Both the position numbers and the translations under genes were made by a program. Below the pieces are notes generated by a model. That model did not search any database, had not been told where the DNA came from, and was given only the letters and a program-made list of their open reading frames with translations. Shown here one piece after another: positions 52,516 through 64,000 of a stretch of 64,000 nt of DNA. Positions within the stretch are counted from its first letter, which is position 1. Every line of letters begins with the position of its first letter. The DNA lies in the NCBI GenBank assembly GCA_023101885.1, contig JALPQD010000633.1, positions 69,712 to 133,711 of the forward strand, written 5' to 3'. This stretch comes from Typhlomys cinereus (Eukaryota > Chordata > Mammalia > Rodentia > Platacanthomyidae).

Positions 52516-54869
52516 CCAGCCAAGCCACACCTCCTGCCACTGTGGACACCCCCCCACACCTGGCACCTTTCAGATACGATGATCTCAGGGTTCTCTCCTT
52601 TAGCTTCTTTCACTCAGCGGAATTACTCCTTTTCATACATGTTACACATACCAATAATTTGCCCCTTTTTATTTCTAAATGATGTTCCCTGGTACGGACT
52701 GCCCATTTACCTATTGGACTCCAGTTTCATCTTGGCAGCTCTTGGCTGTAGCAGAAAAAGCTACTGTGGATATTCCCTTACACTAGTCTCGTGAACGTGT
52801 GCTACTTAGTAGCAAAAGGCCTGTGCCAGGCAACTAATATGCATGTAACTTAAAGAATCTCGAGACTGTATTCAGTGGTTCTGCTGATTCTGTAAGTGTT
52901 CGAGGATGACCTTGACCTCTTCTCTTGCCCCCACAACTGAAACTACAGGCATGGAACACCCCATCCCACTGCTCCTGGGGCTTAATTACACTCCCCGCTC
53001 TAGATGTCATTCACCGTGTGTCCACTGACCTATCTGCCTTCTGCCTACCTTTGTGTGTGGCATGAACCTGCGGATCTGCCTGGTTTCATTGTCACTAGAG
53101 TCTTTCGTGCCCAAGGAAGGATACTGACTCCAACCAACATTCAGGCTTACCAGGAACGCAGGCCCCCCATCACTGGCCCTCCAAGACACTGGGACATGCC
53201 TCCCAGAGTCCGGGTGGCTCAACGGAACAACTCCTGTCTGGTCGTGGCTCTTGTAAGCAGAAGGTCAAGGGTCTCCAGCAGGTCAGTCTTTCAGGGAGAC
53301 AAACATGCTTCCAGCAGAGCAGGCTTCAGCTGCGTCTCTACTGAGGACGCCTCTTCCTGCAGTCGCTTCCTTCCCGTGGCAGTGCTGCCCAGCTACATCC
53401 AGACAACAGAGTAAGGTGACCAAGGTGGGGGCCACTTGTGCTCTGTGGATGTGAGGTGCATGGGGTCAAGATGACAGGTGAGAATTTAGGGAGGAGGTTT
53501 GGAGGCCTCCGCATGAGTGGCCCATTTTCACAAGAGGCATGAAAGAGTCATATTATTCGAGGTAGGAGCCTGTCACAGTTTCAGCTATTGATGTGACATT
53601 GAGATGTGGGCCTTTAGGCACACTGATGAGGAATTATCTACTGAAGGCAGATCTCTGAGCATGTCTGTAGGAGAAAGTGTAAGTAAATAAGTAAATGAAT
53701 AAATACCAGACTTTTAGACTCCAGAGATCTGCAGATCCCTTGCCTGGACCAGGGAAGTGAGGATGAGTCCACGTGTGACAGCTTAAATCTTGACTGTGAT
53801 CTGTCCTCAGGGGTATGGACAGAGTACCCACGGGACACTGACTTCTGAGCACTGGGGCATGAATCACTCTAGTGAGCTCTGGCCATCCCTGACCTGGTAG
53901 AATTAATGACCTTGGTTGTGAGGAAGAACACCTGTGTACTGGTGCAGCTCTCCAGAGAGGGTTGTCCACGTCAGGGGACCCCACCCTGAATGTTACCAGA
54001 GGCCAGAAGGAATAGCAGGAGAAAGGACACTCTTGAGCCTGCTGAGTCAAGTCAAAGGTGCTGCCCAGGGCAACCAGAACAGAAAGTCTCTCTCCTGCCT
54101 CTCTCATCTGTCCACCTGTATACCTGTGAATCCATGAATCTGTGCAATATGTGCCCACACACCTGTACACCTGCATTTCCATGGAGCTCTAGTATCATGT
54201 ACTAATAATATCTACACACCACTGTGCCCATGCGCACATCTGTGTCTGCCCATCTATGCATCAGTATATATGTGTACACACACATCTATGCATGTGTATG
54301 CCTATGTATCTGGTTACCTTTAGCCGTGCACCTGTGCATCCACACACCTGTGCACCTGTGGACCCACACACCTGTGGACTGCCACACCTATGCACCCACA
54401 CACCCATGCACCTGTGGACCGCCACACCTGTGGACCCACACACCTGTGCACCCACACATCTGTGCACCCTTGCACTCATCCACCTGAGCTCCACCATCCT
54501 CCCACTCCTTTCTCAAACTCTTTTGTGGGGATCTCAGGTTGGGTTCCATTTCTCTGCTGCAGCTAGTACTGCCCAGTGGTCACCATACTGACTGTTAATA
54601 CATCTACCCCCAAATGAAGAAGAGGATTGTTCAATGCTGAGCATTGGCTGGACCTTGTGCTTCCTGGGAGCTTTCAGTGTGCTACAGATGGGAAAGATAG
54701 AATCTTTCCTCACAGACAGAGCTACTAAGCCTCAGGGTTGATGCTCTTAAAAACACTTGTGGCTTCTATCTGTTTGCAGCTGTTTACTTTCTTTTTCTGA
54801 GCCAAGAAGATTTTGGCAGTTATAATAGTCTGAGCCTCAGTGTAGGGGTAGGAGGGAAGTTAGGGACCC
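52516..54869. other. FUOM-PRAP1 intergenic region
   Basis: 52560-52800 resembles an old L1 end. 54220-54485 is a degenerate tandem repeat of CACCTGTGCACCCACACAC units. An open frame of 136 codons at 53004-53414 (+) shows no domain I recognise. Confidence 0.5.
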
Positions 54870-54929
54870 TAGAGTCTCCACGAGGTGGAAGATGCGGCCT
54901 AGGTTCTCCTCTGGTTCCAGGAGCACCTG
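54870..54929 (-). pseudogene. PRAP1: Relic of the PRAP1 C-terminus, out of frame
   Basis: In PRAP1 orientation the sequence reads QVLLEPEENLGRIFHLVETL in a frame different from the one leaving exon 5. It corresponds to the end of mammalian PRAP1 (human QVLLGPEEDQDHIYHP). It lies about 50 bases past the premature stop. Confidence 0.7.
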
Positions 54930-54977
54930 CCAAGACCGTGTAGCCTGTAACTGTGACTCTCTCTCGTTCTGGACCTC

Positions 54978-57900
54978 CTAGGACAGGGGGTGGTACACGC
55001 GGTCAAGATCCAGATCTGGATCCAGATGAGAAATCCGAAAAGGGCTCAGGATGTCTTCAGTTGTTGCCCAGGTCTTAGCATCTGAAGGCAGAAGGAGGCA
55101 TGGGCTTAGTTCCCAGTTCCCCTCCCCACACCCTCCTCACTGGTCCCTTTGCCCAAGTGGACTCATGCAGTGGCCTTGGTCCCACTCTGACCTGGAAGTT
55201 CTTCCTGGGCAGCCACAAGCTTCTGCTTGGGTTCAGAGTGCAGCACCCCCAGCAGGTCATCCTTTTCTGGCGGTTCCACGGCTGGGGCGCCCCAGACCTT
55301 GCTACAACAATAAGGTCATGTTAACACAGAGGTTGGAGAGGTGGATACGGCCAGCCCCACCAGGGAGGACAGCTGCTAGCCCTAGTAGATCAATCACAGG
55401 CACTCCACTAACTGCCCTGGAAAACCCAGTACGAGTGCTTGGCCAGCGTTCCCAGCACTCTGAGGCACTGGGCACATGGTTGGGTTCGGTAAAGGTTACA
55501 GGCTTCTCTGGACAGGGCAGGGGAGGTGAGACAGCATGTTGGCCTAAAGCTGGGCTCACTTTGAAGCTGTGCGGGGTGGAGGGAACTGCAAGAGGGAGAA
55601 GGCCAGGAGAGCGCCTGCTCATGGGGACCCCTCTTACAGACCCCAGGGAAGCCCGAGCAGTGCCTCCTCTTGAGACTGAACAGTGTTCCTCTCCACCCAC
55701 CCAGTGCACCGCAGGCCCCAGAAAGGCCCGGAAAGAACGGTCCAAACCTCAGAGGGGACACTGGAGCACTTACTTATGTGTGTCCTGGTCAGGTACTCCA
55801 TGTTTATCTTTGGCCTTCACCGGGACCTGTCAAGTGAGTCACAGATATGGGCTTTTCTAGTTAGGGGCCTTGGAGAAGGCATGTTGAAGCCTGTGGGAGG
55901 CTATAGGCAGGACTCTTATCTCAATCTATGGGTGACTGTAGATGGTAACGGCCACCTTAAATGTCAGGGTCACGGGTGGGGAGAGAGGACACCAGCTTCC
56001 ACACAATGACCAGTGCACAAGGACTCCTGAGCAGGCTACGAAAAGAGGGTTCCACAGTTGAAGAGCTATGCCTGCCCCTCCTGTCCTTGCTGGGGGAGTG
56101 TTTGGCCCCTCTGAGTCAGCACCTACGGGGACAAAGGACCAAGGGGGACCCTAGGGAAGTGACTGACTCCAGCAGCTGCAGGTAGCTGTGAAGAGTAGAT
56201 TTCCCTCATGCCAGTGCTGCCAAGTTTGCAGACTGGGTGGACCTGACCCAGGACAGGCTCTGCCTCCACCCCAGTATGGGCCACTGTTGTCATTGTAGAC
56301 TGTGCCCTGAGCTAGTGCCGAGGCGAGTGTGGGGAGGGCCCCCCTCACATGGGGTCCTCCTGAGCGTTTGTGGAATCACCTAGGTGTTATGAAAGCCCAT
56401 GTTCCTACCTGGTTACTTAATAGATCCAGGAGAAGGGCCCTGTGCTCATGTGGAGCTCCTTCCTCAGTGCCCATAGGACACTCATTACACGGCCTTTGCC
56501 CTCTCCCCTCTTGTTAGCCAACTTGGAACAATCAGGCCAGGTTCACACAAAGGTATAGCGAGAAGACCCTTTACCAGTGTTCGCTGCCAGCTAGCTGGAA
56601 GGAGCAGATAGAGGAGTCTCTGCATACCTGGGGTGCTGGGACGGTTCCTATCTCCCGCAGCAGCACAGCCACCAAACAGACGGCCAGGAGGAACCTGGAA
56701 GACCAGAGAGGTGTATGAGGTGGTTGAAAGACTGGCTGCCTGCTCGTCCCCTGACACTGCAGCCAGGACCCAAATAGGCAACTGGTGGGCTGGTAATATG
56801 TTTTCTGATGGAGAGGCCTGGAGTGGGGGTCACTGGAAGTCCACAGGTAGCTCTTGGCCCTCCCTTCACAGGGAAGGACTTACAGACAGGAGGAAAAGTA
56901 AGATAGGGAGGGCTCACCTGCTCCATATCCTGGCTCTCTACCTGCAGCCCAAGAACCCCACTCCCTGAGCACCCCGCTTGGCAGACACCGATCATCAGTA
57001 CTGAGGACTCCAGAGGCTACACGAGGCCACACATATGAACCTGCACGCCACATGCATGTATACCATTCATGCACACCACACACATGCACATCACACACAT
57101 GCACACGTATGTGTGGCACTGGTAAGATGGATGAAAGCCTTAGCACAGCACCCTGGAGACCATGACCCACGGTAGAGGGCAACTTCTGGAAGGTTCTCAA
57201 GTGGCTAATGATCCCCTAATGCAAACAGAAAGAATAGCAGATGTATCTGCACAAGATGTGTGTGTGTGAATGTATGTGGTATGCATGTGGTGTGCATGTA
57301 TGTAGCGTGCATGTATGCTGTGAATGTGTGTGGTATGCGTGTGTGCTGTGGGTGTGGATTAGTTTCAAAGAAATCTTTGTTCCCTCCTGGGGTGACTCAG
57401 CACTTGATATATGTGTCAAAGGGCAGCAGATGGGGATTCACTGAGAGCCTGGAATGGGGCCCTGACCTGGAGGTGCCCTGCCTCACCTGGAGACCTCCAG
57501 TCAAAGGCTAGTTCTAATGCTCAGTGACTAAACACGGAGACCCTCCTCGCCTGCCTCTGGGGCTCTTCACTGCCGTGATTATTGTAGACCCTGTCGGAGT
57601 CCTGGGCTTCCCTGAGCCTCACACCCCAACTCTTGGGCAACCACCCTTCAGGGTACCTAGCTCCTGCCCTAACCCTTGCCCTTGGCAGTCCACAGATGCC
57701 TGCTCTACCCCTCCCCCCACATATCCTGTTCGGTCATCACAGTTTAAAATCTCCCCTGCTTTCTAGGGAGCCCTTAGGATATCATATTCCATTGATTTGG
57801 GAACCCATGGGGCAAGGCACCTTCATGAACACCTGAGGCTACCAGGTGGACCCAAGATGCAGACACAAGGGTTAGTGGGTACTTTGGAGACAGAGGGTCC

Positions 57901-58112
57901 CTCCCTCCCTCTGCCCTTCCCTCCTGGACCCTCCCTTGGCTCCGGGATTCCAGTGGAGAGGGAGGAATTCCCAGGAGCTGTCTGCAAGCCAAGGCTCCTG
58001 GGCCCGGAGCCAGAGTGATTCTGACCATACAGCCAGGACCACCCTGGCTAGCATAGGTCACGGGCTCTTACAGGTAGGAGAGTTGGGGCCCGGGGCAGTG
58101 ACATCACCTCAT
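54978..58112 (-). CDS. PRAP1: Proline-rich acidic protein 1, 5 coding exons, shortened C-terminus
   Basis: Secreted acidic, disordered protein of gut, liver and uterine epithelium, reported to bind lipid and aid lipoprotein assembly. Coding exons: 58108-58112 (ATGAG), 56628-56694, 55774-55826, 55192-55301, 54978-55081; about 112 residues. Exon 2 gives the hydrophobic signal peptide (FLLAVCLVAVLL...VPAPQ). Exon 3 gives VPVKAKDKHGVPDQ, exon 4 KVWGAPAVEPPEKDD and exon 5 AKTWATTEDILSP...LDRVYHPLS. Exon order, phases and motifs match mouse and human PRAP1 (about 150 residues). Here TAG follows YHPLS, about 40 codons early, and the lost tail survives out of frame at 54870-54929. Exon 1 is the least certain: it rests on a 5-base coding piece with a good donor (AG|GTGATG). 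The exon 4 donor is weak (GTCAGA). The gene is convergent with FUOM, as in other mammals. Confidence 0.8.
56695..58107. other. PRAP1 intron 1
   Basis: Mostly single-copy sequence with a TG/ATG-rich stretch at 57255-57355 and CA-rich pieces at 57040-57115. No other exon was seen. Confidence 0.5.
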
Positions 58113-59256
58113 AGCTGTGGTCCCCTCTCAGTGTTGGAGAGCGCAGTAGCCAGTAGCTGCAGATTCCAAAGCATCCGGATGCCTGGGCCTCCACCCACCA
58201 CTCTGGCTTTATTGGCCCTACATGGGTGTGTCTGACCAGAGGTCGGACAAGGGGGGGACAGCAATCCCATTGGGTCAGAGGCGCCCTGCCCCACCTTGGA
58301 TGCTGAGTCTAGACAACTGAGACGCCCCCCCACCCCCACCCCCACACTACCCAGGAACTTCCTGTTCCCGGGCCTGCTTGTCCCACCATGACCACTCACT
58401 TCGGTACTGGACCTCGCGCCACCAGCTCCTGTTCGTTCTCTGGCCACCATCTGAAGTCTCCCGAGGGGGCAGGCCCTTGACGTGCTTAGAATAGCGTCCC
58501 CAAGCCCCTGAGGTGGGGCCTCGTCCTGCCAGTCACAGCTCTCCTGCAGGGAGTGTCCTCAGCTGGTCCAAGGTGGGTCGCCTGGGTGCGTTCCACAGGG
58601 CAGGGCCTCGGGGACACATGTTCTCCATTCCTTCCCACGCTCCTCCCTCCTGACCCCTCCTCTTTCCCATGCGTGCTGTTCTGTCACCCCGCTGTGCTCC
58701 TCTCCCATCCTACCCTCCCATTCCTCACTCTCCCACTCCCCCTTCCCAACCTTCTCCCCATCCATTCCCCTCCTTCTTTTCCTCCCCCTTCTTGGATCCC
58801 CCTGAATATCCTCACTCCCATCCTTCTGGCATGGCCTTCACAGTCTTGCAAAGGTTTTGCAGGATCCACACGAGAGAGTCCCCCCCCAACCGACCCATCT
58901 CAGGGGTCCAGAAATATGAGGTGTTGGAGAGGCTGAGGGGCTCAGATGCAGAGGTTCCAGGGCTGGGTGAGCAGTCAGGGCCACGGGTCTCAGGGAGACG
59001 GATAGAGTGGGTGCCTCGGTGGGCCCCGGGGGTTGTGAACTAACAGACGAAGTAGCAACACCCACCAGGCGAGAAAACATCAGTGGCCACAACTCTTTAT
59101 GGCCTGAAACACCTTTGTTCTTAATTAATAGACTATTTAAGGACAATTTCAGATTGGAGCAACAGTCGAGCCTTACCCTGTTGCTTCCATCTCACATTCA
59201 GTGACTCATTTGCTACAACCCATAAGTCAACTAAAACATCTTTTCTTTTTTAAAAT
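58113..59256. other. PRAP1 upstream region
   Basis: Contains a (CCCCCA)n run at 58324-58345 and pyrimidine-rich sequence at 58620-58800 (TCCCCTCC-type). The PRAP1 promoter should lie just right of 58112. No TATA box at a convincing distance, and no neighbouring gene recognised. Confidence 0.4.
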
Positions 59257-60126
59257 GTTAGTGCATGTGTGTGTGTGTGCGTGTGTGTGTGTGCATGCAT
59301 GTGTGTGTGTGGTGTGTGCGTGCGTGTGTGTGTGTGCATGTGTGTGCACGCGTGTGGTGTGTATGTGGTGTGTGTGGTGTGTGTGCATGTGTGTGCGTGT
59401 GTGTGCGTGATGTGTGTGTGCGCGTGTGTGTGGTGTGTGTGTGCGTGTGTGTGGTGTGTGTGTGCGTGTGTGTGGTGTGCACGCGTGCGTGTATGTGTGT
59501 GGTGTGCGTGGTGTGTGCGTGGTGTGTGTGGTGTGTGTGGTGTGTGTGTGCGCGTGTGTGTGGTGTGTGTGGGTGTGTGGTGTGTGTGGTGTGTGTGCGT
59601 GTGTGTGCGTGTGGTGTGTGTGTGTGTGCGCGTGTGTGTGGTGTGTGTGTGCGCGTGTGTGTGGTGTGTGTGGGTATGTGGTGTGTGTGCGTGCGTGTGC
59701 GTGCGTGTGTGCGCGTGCATGTGTGTATGGTGTGCATGCGTGCGTGTGCGTGCGTGTGCGTGCGTGCGTGTGTGTATGGTGCGTGTGCGTGTGCATGCGT
59801 GTGTGCGCGTGTGTGCATGCGTGTGGTGTGTGTGCGTGTGTGTGCATGCGTGTGTGTGATGTGTGTATGCATGTGCGTGTGTGCACGCGTGCATGTGCGC
59901 GTGTGCGTAGTGTGTATGCGTGCGCGTGCGTGTGTGTGCATTGCGTGTGTGGTGTGTGTGCGTGTGTGCGTGTGCGCGCGCATGTGCGTAGTGTGTGTGG
60001 TGTGTATGTGCGCGCATGCGTGTGTGTGCGTGCATACGTGTGTGCGTGTGTGTGTGCGCATGTGTGTGTGTGTGGTGTGTGTGCGTGCGTACATGCGTGT
60101 GTGCGTGTGTGTGGTGTGTGTGGTGT

Positions 60127-60165
<39 letters not shown>

Positions 60166-60166
60166 G
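59257..60166. repeat. TG/CG compound microsatellite, about 900 bp
   Basis: Alternating purine-pyrimidine sequence on both strands, made of TG, CG, CATG and GGTGTG units. It produces open frames of more than 280 codons (Cys-Val on +, His-Thr on -) that are not genes. It ends in (GT)17 at 60132-60166. Confidence 0.97.
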
Positions 60167-60798
60167 ACCCTTGTGTTTCAGGGCGCACATGTGGAAGTCA
60201 GAGGAGACTTTCAGGAGCGAGGCGCAGGGATTGAACTCAGGTCACAAGGCTTCCTCTGAGCCACCTTCTCACCCTCAAAACGTCTGTTGTCAGCTGGGCA
60301 GGGCCAGCAATCACCTTGGCACAGACTCTCATGTTTTCATCCTGCCACAGTGCTTCAATTTTAGGCAAACATCACCATGCCTAGTTTTTAACGTGGGTTC
60401 TGGGAATGTGAGGGCAGGTTTCCATCTGCGGAGCAAGCTCAGGTTTCCATCTGCAGAGCAAGCTCAGGTTTCCATCTGCGGAGCTCTTGGACCTGCTGGG
60501 CCATCTCCCAGCCCAAAGAGATAGGCCCAGCAACCCAATTGTGGCAGATCCTCTTCAGAAGTGATGAGTTTGCAGGCTGCATTGGGAGAAGGTGCACACC
60601 ACAGTCTCTGGGGAACTGGGTGCTCCTTCCATAGAAACGAGATTTCCTTGACACTAAAGCCTGACAAAGATTGCACGAGAAACTGCTGAACCAGACCAAA
60701 AAGTTACCAGTAAACTATTACAAATTAACCACATATAGTAAAGAACTGATCCCAGGAATGCAAAGCTGGTCTAATGTTTAAAATGTATTAACATTTTA

Positions 60799-61761
60799 GA
60801 GTCTTGCAGCTCTCAGCTTCCAAGATGTCTGCGGTGACTTAGCTTCCTCCAGCTTTGGCCAGCCAGCCATGCCGCCTCTGCTTTGAGAGACTGTATTTTT
60901 CCTCTGGAACCATAAGCTAAATAAATCTCCTTTTCTCCCTTAAGTTGCTTGACTTTGGGTGGTCTCTCACAGCAATAGTCAAGAGTAACCGTTACAAAAA
61001 TTGGTACTGGGTAGTGGGGTATTGCGGTGAGATTAAGAACAGCTGGTACCACAACGTGACATTGTTGTGAAGCTGAGAGAAGTTGGTACCCAACAGTATG
61101 GCCAATGCTGTGATGTGGCTAGTGTGCCTTTGGAACTGTTTGTTGGGAGAAATAATGGAGAACTTTGGGACTTTGTGCTGGGAAAGTCTTTGCGTCTTGG
61201 TGAGGGGGCCAAATGGGCCTTTCTCGTGAGAGCTCAGAGGAGAGCAATCCTGTGAGAGATGCAGGCAGTGGAAGCCCAGCTTGTGATGGTCCAGAGGGGA
61301 ACAGAGACTGTGTTTGCAACTGGATGAGTGACACATGGAGCCATGTGTTGGCCAAGAGTTTAGTGAAGTTTTGCCCTCATCCTGAAAGCTTGAATGAAGT
61401 TAAGCTGGGGTGCTTGGCGGAGGAAATTTCAAAGCAATGTAGTCTTGACAATGTGATATGGCTACTTTTTAATTGAATTCAAGTTATGAAAAAGAGCAAA
61501 GAATCAGGAAAAAGCAAAAACTGTAAGAACTGATGATGAAAAATCATCATGCCATGGGGCTAGAGAGGTGGCTCAGGGGTTAAGCCTCTGTCTTACAGGC
61601 GGAAGTTCCTGAGTTCGGATCCTAGACCCCACGTATAGATGCCAGGCAGAAGCGGGGGTGGCCTGTGTTTCTGGTCCGGGTAGGGTGGAGCCTGTGAATC
61701 CCAGGGCAGAGTAAACGAGGAAGTGAAGGCGTCCATGGTGGTTCCCGAATTCATCCGTGGT

Positions 61762-61822
<61 letters not shown>

Positions 61823-63112
61823 ACACACGCATGCACGCACAATTGAATAAATAATAAAAAAATACAATGCCAAACTTAAAAGAGTTGAACCAGGAAGAAG
61901 CAGAGAACAAAATGGCTGTTAAAGAGATTAGCTCCATTTGTAAATCAAAGCCTGCTCTCAATTTGAATAATAGGAGAAGCCCAAGCTTGTGGGCAAGATC
62001 CTCAGGGAAGGCTCCCACTCATAAGAATGCAAATCCTTTCAGAAGACTGGAGCTAAAGGGTGGAGTTCCAAAGCAAGAGTTGGTTTCTCTTACCAAGCAA
62101 CTGCCCAGGAGTGAAAGAGATGATCAATATACAGAAGCAGAATCAGCTGTGATTCAAGGGGGCCAGACTTGGCAAAGTCGTCCACATGGTTTTGGTTTTA
62201 GAGGTATCAGTGATGCAAGAGGGAGGAGATCATGGAGTCCTCCAAGATTTCAAAAATTGGCAGAATCCAGGCATCATGAGGCAAGAAGCCTGCAGTTTAG
62301 AGGCCCAAGAAGGGCAGTTTGTGCTGTGGAATTAAAGCCTGATTTGCTATTGAGAAGTAAAGATGTTAGAAATGCCAGACACAACGTGGGACACCTGCCA
62401 AGGAGAGCTGTATACCCTGGGAGGAGTCAGCCCAAGAGAGTGATGTGTTCTATGGGCAGCTGCACTGGAGGGATGGAACCAAAGCGCTTTGGAACTGAGA
62501 TGATTTCAACAGGAGGCTCACTTGTTGGACTTGGAGCTACAAGATTTGGGGTTTGTCCTGCTGGTTTTCAGTCTGTTATGAACTGATCTTTCCTGGATAT
62601 GCCCCCATTCCTTCCTTTTGGAATGGGAATGTTTATTCTGTGCCATTGTATGTTGGAAGTATATAACTTGTATTTTGATTTTACAGGAGGGTTTGGACTT
62701 TGGACTTTTGGACTGTGTTGGGACTACTGATGTAGTCTACGAAGACTTTTAAAGTTGGACTGAGTATGATTTGCACAATGAGATGGCAATGAGCCTGTGA
62801 GGCCAGGGGTGGAGTGTCATGGTTTGAAATGTGTCCCCCACAGTCTCATGTGTTTGGCACCTTGAGAGGTGGAGCCTTGCTGGAGGAAGGCAGTCACAAG
62901 GGGTGGGCCTTGAGGTGGATTAGTCCCACCCTACCTCCAGGAGAAGTCTGCCTTTGCTGCAAGCAGTCTGCAGCTCTCAGCTTCCAAGATGTCTGCGGTG
63001 ACTTAACCTCCTCCAGCTTTGGCCAGCCAGCCATGCCGCCTCTGCTTTGAGAGACTGTACTTTCCCTCTGGAACTGTAAGCTGAATAAACCTCCCTTTCT
63101 CCCTTAAAAAAA
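60799..63112 (+). mobile_element. MaLR-type LTR element, retroposed transcript structure
   Basis: A MaLR-like R-U5 (60799 to about 60997, with AAATAAATCTCCTTTTCTCC) is followed by an internal region starting AAAATTGGTACTGGGTAGTG (typical MaLR) and running to about 62815. Then comes a 3' U3-R from about 62816 that stops at CCCTTAAAAAAA (63106-63112), 17 bases after AATAAA. The first LTR has no U3 and the last has no U5, as in an RNA. AAATGTATTAACATTTTA (60781-60798) recurs after the A run (63114-63131) with one mismatch. The internal open frame of 239 codons (61867-62586) is not a recognisable gag or pol. A SINE is inserted inside. Confidence 0.8.
61556..61862 (+). repeat. Young B2-like SINE nested in the MaLR element
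   Basis: GGGGCTAGAGAGGTGGCTCAGG head, GAGTTCGGATCC, full body, (CA)n of about 50 bases at 61767-61820 and an AATAAATAATAAAAAAA tail. An imperfect flank match (AAATCATCATGCCA / AAATACAATGCCA) may be its target duplication. Confidence 0.9.
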
Positions 63113-63214
63113 TAAATGTATTAATATTTTATACTATAAATGGAGGACAAAGAGCTTGTGAATCTTTAATAGGCCAATAAAAGTATCTGATAAAATCCAA
63201 TATGCATGTATAAA

Positions 63215-63236
63215 AGAAAGAGAGAGAGAGAGAGAG

Positions 63237-63319
<83 letters not shown>

Positions 63320-63424
63320 GAAAGAAAGAAGGGAGGGAGGGAGGAAAGAAGGGAGGAAGAAAGGGAGGGAGGGAAGAAGGGAGGAAGGAAGGGAAGGAAG
63401 GAAGGAAGGGAGGGAGGAGAAAAA
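63215..63424. repeat. Purine-only tract: (GA)n, (GAAA)n, (GGAA/GGGA)n
   Basis: About 210 bases of pure A/G on the + strand, with at least 18 GAAA units in the middle. Open frames (Lys-Glu on +, Ser-Phe-Leu on -) are repeat artefacts. Confidence 0.95.
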
Positions 63425-64000
63425 GGAAGAAGAAAGAAGAAAAGGACTTTTGGCCAAAACATGTGCAGGCAGAAGGAAGGTAAGATTGCCTCCCAGGACA
63501 CTGTAGACTCCTGAAGCTGTGACTTTGGGACAACGAAGTTGTCAAAAGCGCAGTGTGTTCTGGTAAATGGAAGAGGGAGCTGAGGGTTTGCAACGAAACT
63601 AAGGAAGCAAAGAAAACCTGAAGCCTCAGTCCCTTATCAGGGTCTGCATGTTGGGAGCCGGACGGAAGCTAAGTTAGAACAGGATGTTGCTGAGTAAGAC
63701 CACCACGGTTCTCAGCACCAGCCGCAGCAGCATCCCACCAGCTCCAGTGGCAGAAGGTTGAAGCACAGGCCAACTGATAACTTCGTATTTGAAGATGTAA
63801 AGAGTGATTAGGCAAAGACCTTGGGCTGGACTGTCGCTGTCCAGAGGATGAACTTGGACAAGGCTGTGCATTTTCTCTATCTGAAAAGTTGGCTTTCCAG
63901 CCACTAGTGACTACATGGTAAGAAGAAAGTAACACATGCAACACAGTTCCCTCCAGGGGGTCTCCAGACTCCAGAAACTTCACCGTGCACTGAAGGGAAC
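63425..64000. other. Right end of window, unassigned
   Basis: Two overlapping minus-strand open frames (63669-63983 and 63674-63904, 104 and 76 codons) run to or near the window edge. Neither resembles a protein I know. It could be a fragment of a processed pseudogene or chance. Confidence 0.3.

Noticed and set aside
53004..53414. 136-codon open frame between FUOM and PRAP1
   Set aside because: No recognisable domain, no splice context or promoter, and the flank resembles L1 remains. Length is within chance for this G+C.
59227..60524. Cys-Val and His-Thr open frames of up to 419 codons
   Set aside because: Direct translation of the TG/CG microsatellite.
61867..62586. 239-codon open frame in the MaLR internal region
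   Set aside because: MaLR internal regions are generally non-coding. The frame has no gag, protease or reverse transcriptase motif, and the element is a retroposed copy.
63669..63983. Minus-strand open frames at the right edge as an exon of the next gene (CALY expected)
   Set aside because: The sequence does not resemble calcyon and would be on the wrong strand for it; no splice-site evidence.

Overview
This window reads as nuclear DNA from a rodent. Genes are split into short exons by GT-AG introns. B1 (7SL-derived) SINEs are scattered through it, together with many copies of a tRNA-derived SINE of B2-like type, CA/TG microsatellites, CpG-rich promoters and a MaLR-type LTR element. The tRNA-derived SINE is not the standard mouse/rat B2, so a non-murid rodent (for example a dipodoid) is possible, but I cannot fix the species.

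Six genes are recognised, in the order known from human 10q26.3 and mouse chromosome 7, read inverted: SPRN (+, 3.4 kb), MTG1 (-, 6.7-22.7 kb), PAOX (-, 24.6-33.4 kb), ECHS1 (+, 39.1-45.0 kb), FUOM (+, 48.3-50.3 kb) and PRAP1 (-, 55.0-58.1 kb). SPRN/MTG1 and FUOM/PRAP1 are convergent pairs; PAOX and ECHS1 are divergent across about 5.7 kb. They form no operon or shared pathway: a GPI-anchored prion-family protein, a mitoribosome assembly GTPase, a peroxisomal polyamine oxidase, a mitochondrial beta-oxidation enzyme, a sugar mutarotase and a secreted acidic protein.

Exon maps were built from splice signals and protein similarity. MTG1, ECHS1 and FUOM are complete and intact (333, 290 and 152 codons). 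MTG1 intron 2 is a U12-type AT-AC intron with textbook signals. PAOX carries two single-base gaps in exon 2 that break its frame. PRAP1 stops early, and a relic of its normal C-terminus lies out of frame downstream.

The rest is repeat: at least eight minisatellites, several with 34-38 bp units; a roughly 600 bp G-run tract at the PAOX promoter; a roughly 900 bp TG/CG tract at 59.3-60.2 kb; an ERV remnant; an old L1 end; and a MaLR element at 60.8-63.1 kb built like a retroposed transcript (R to poly(A), flanked by an 18 bp target duplication). The last 6 kb contain no recognisable gene. I found no undescribed multi-gene system; the most unusual items are the U12 intron, the two damaged genes and the retroposed MaLR transcript.
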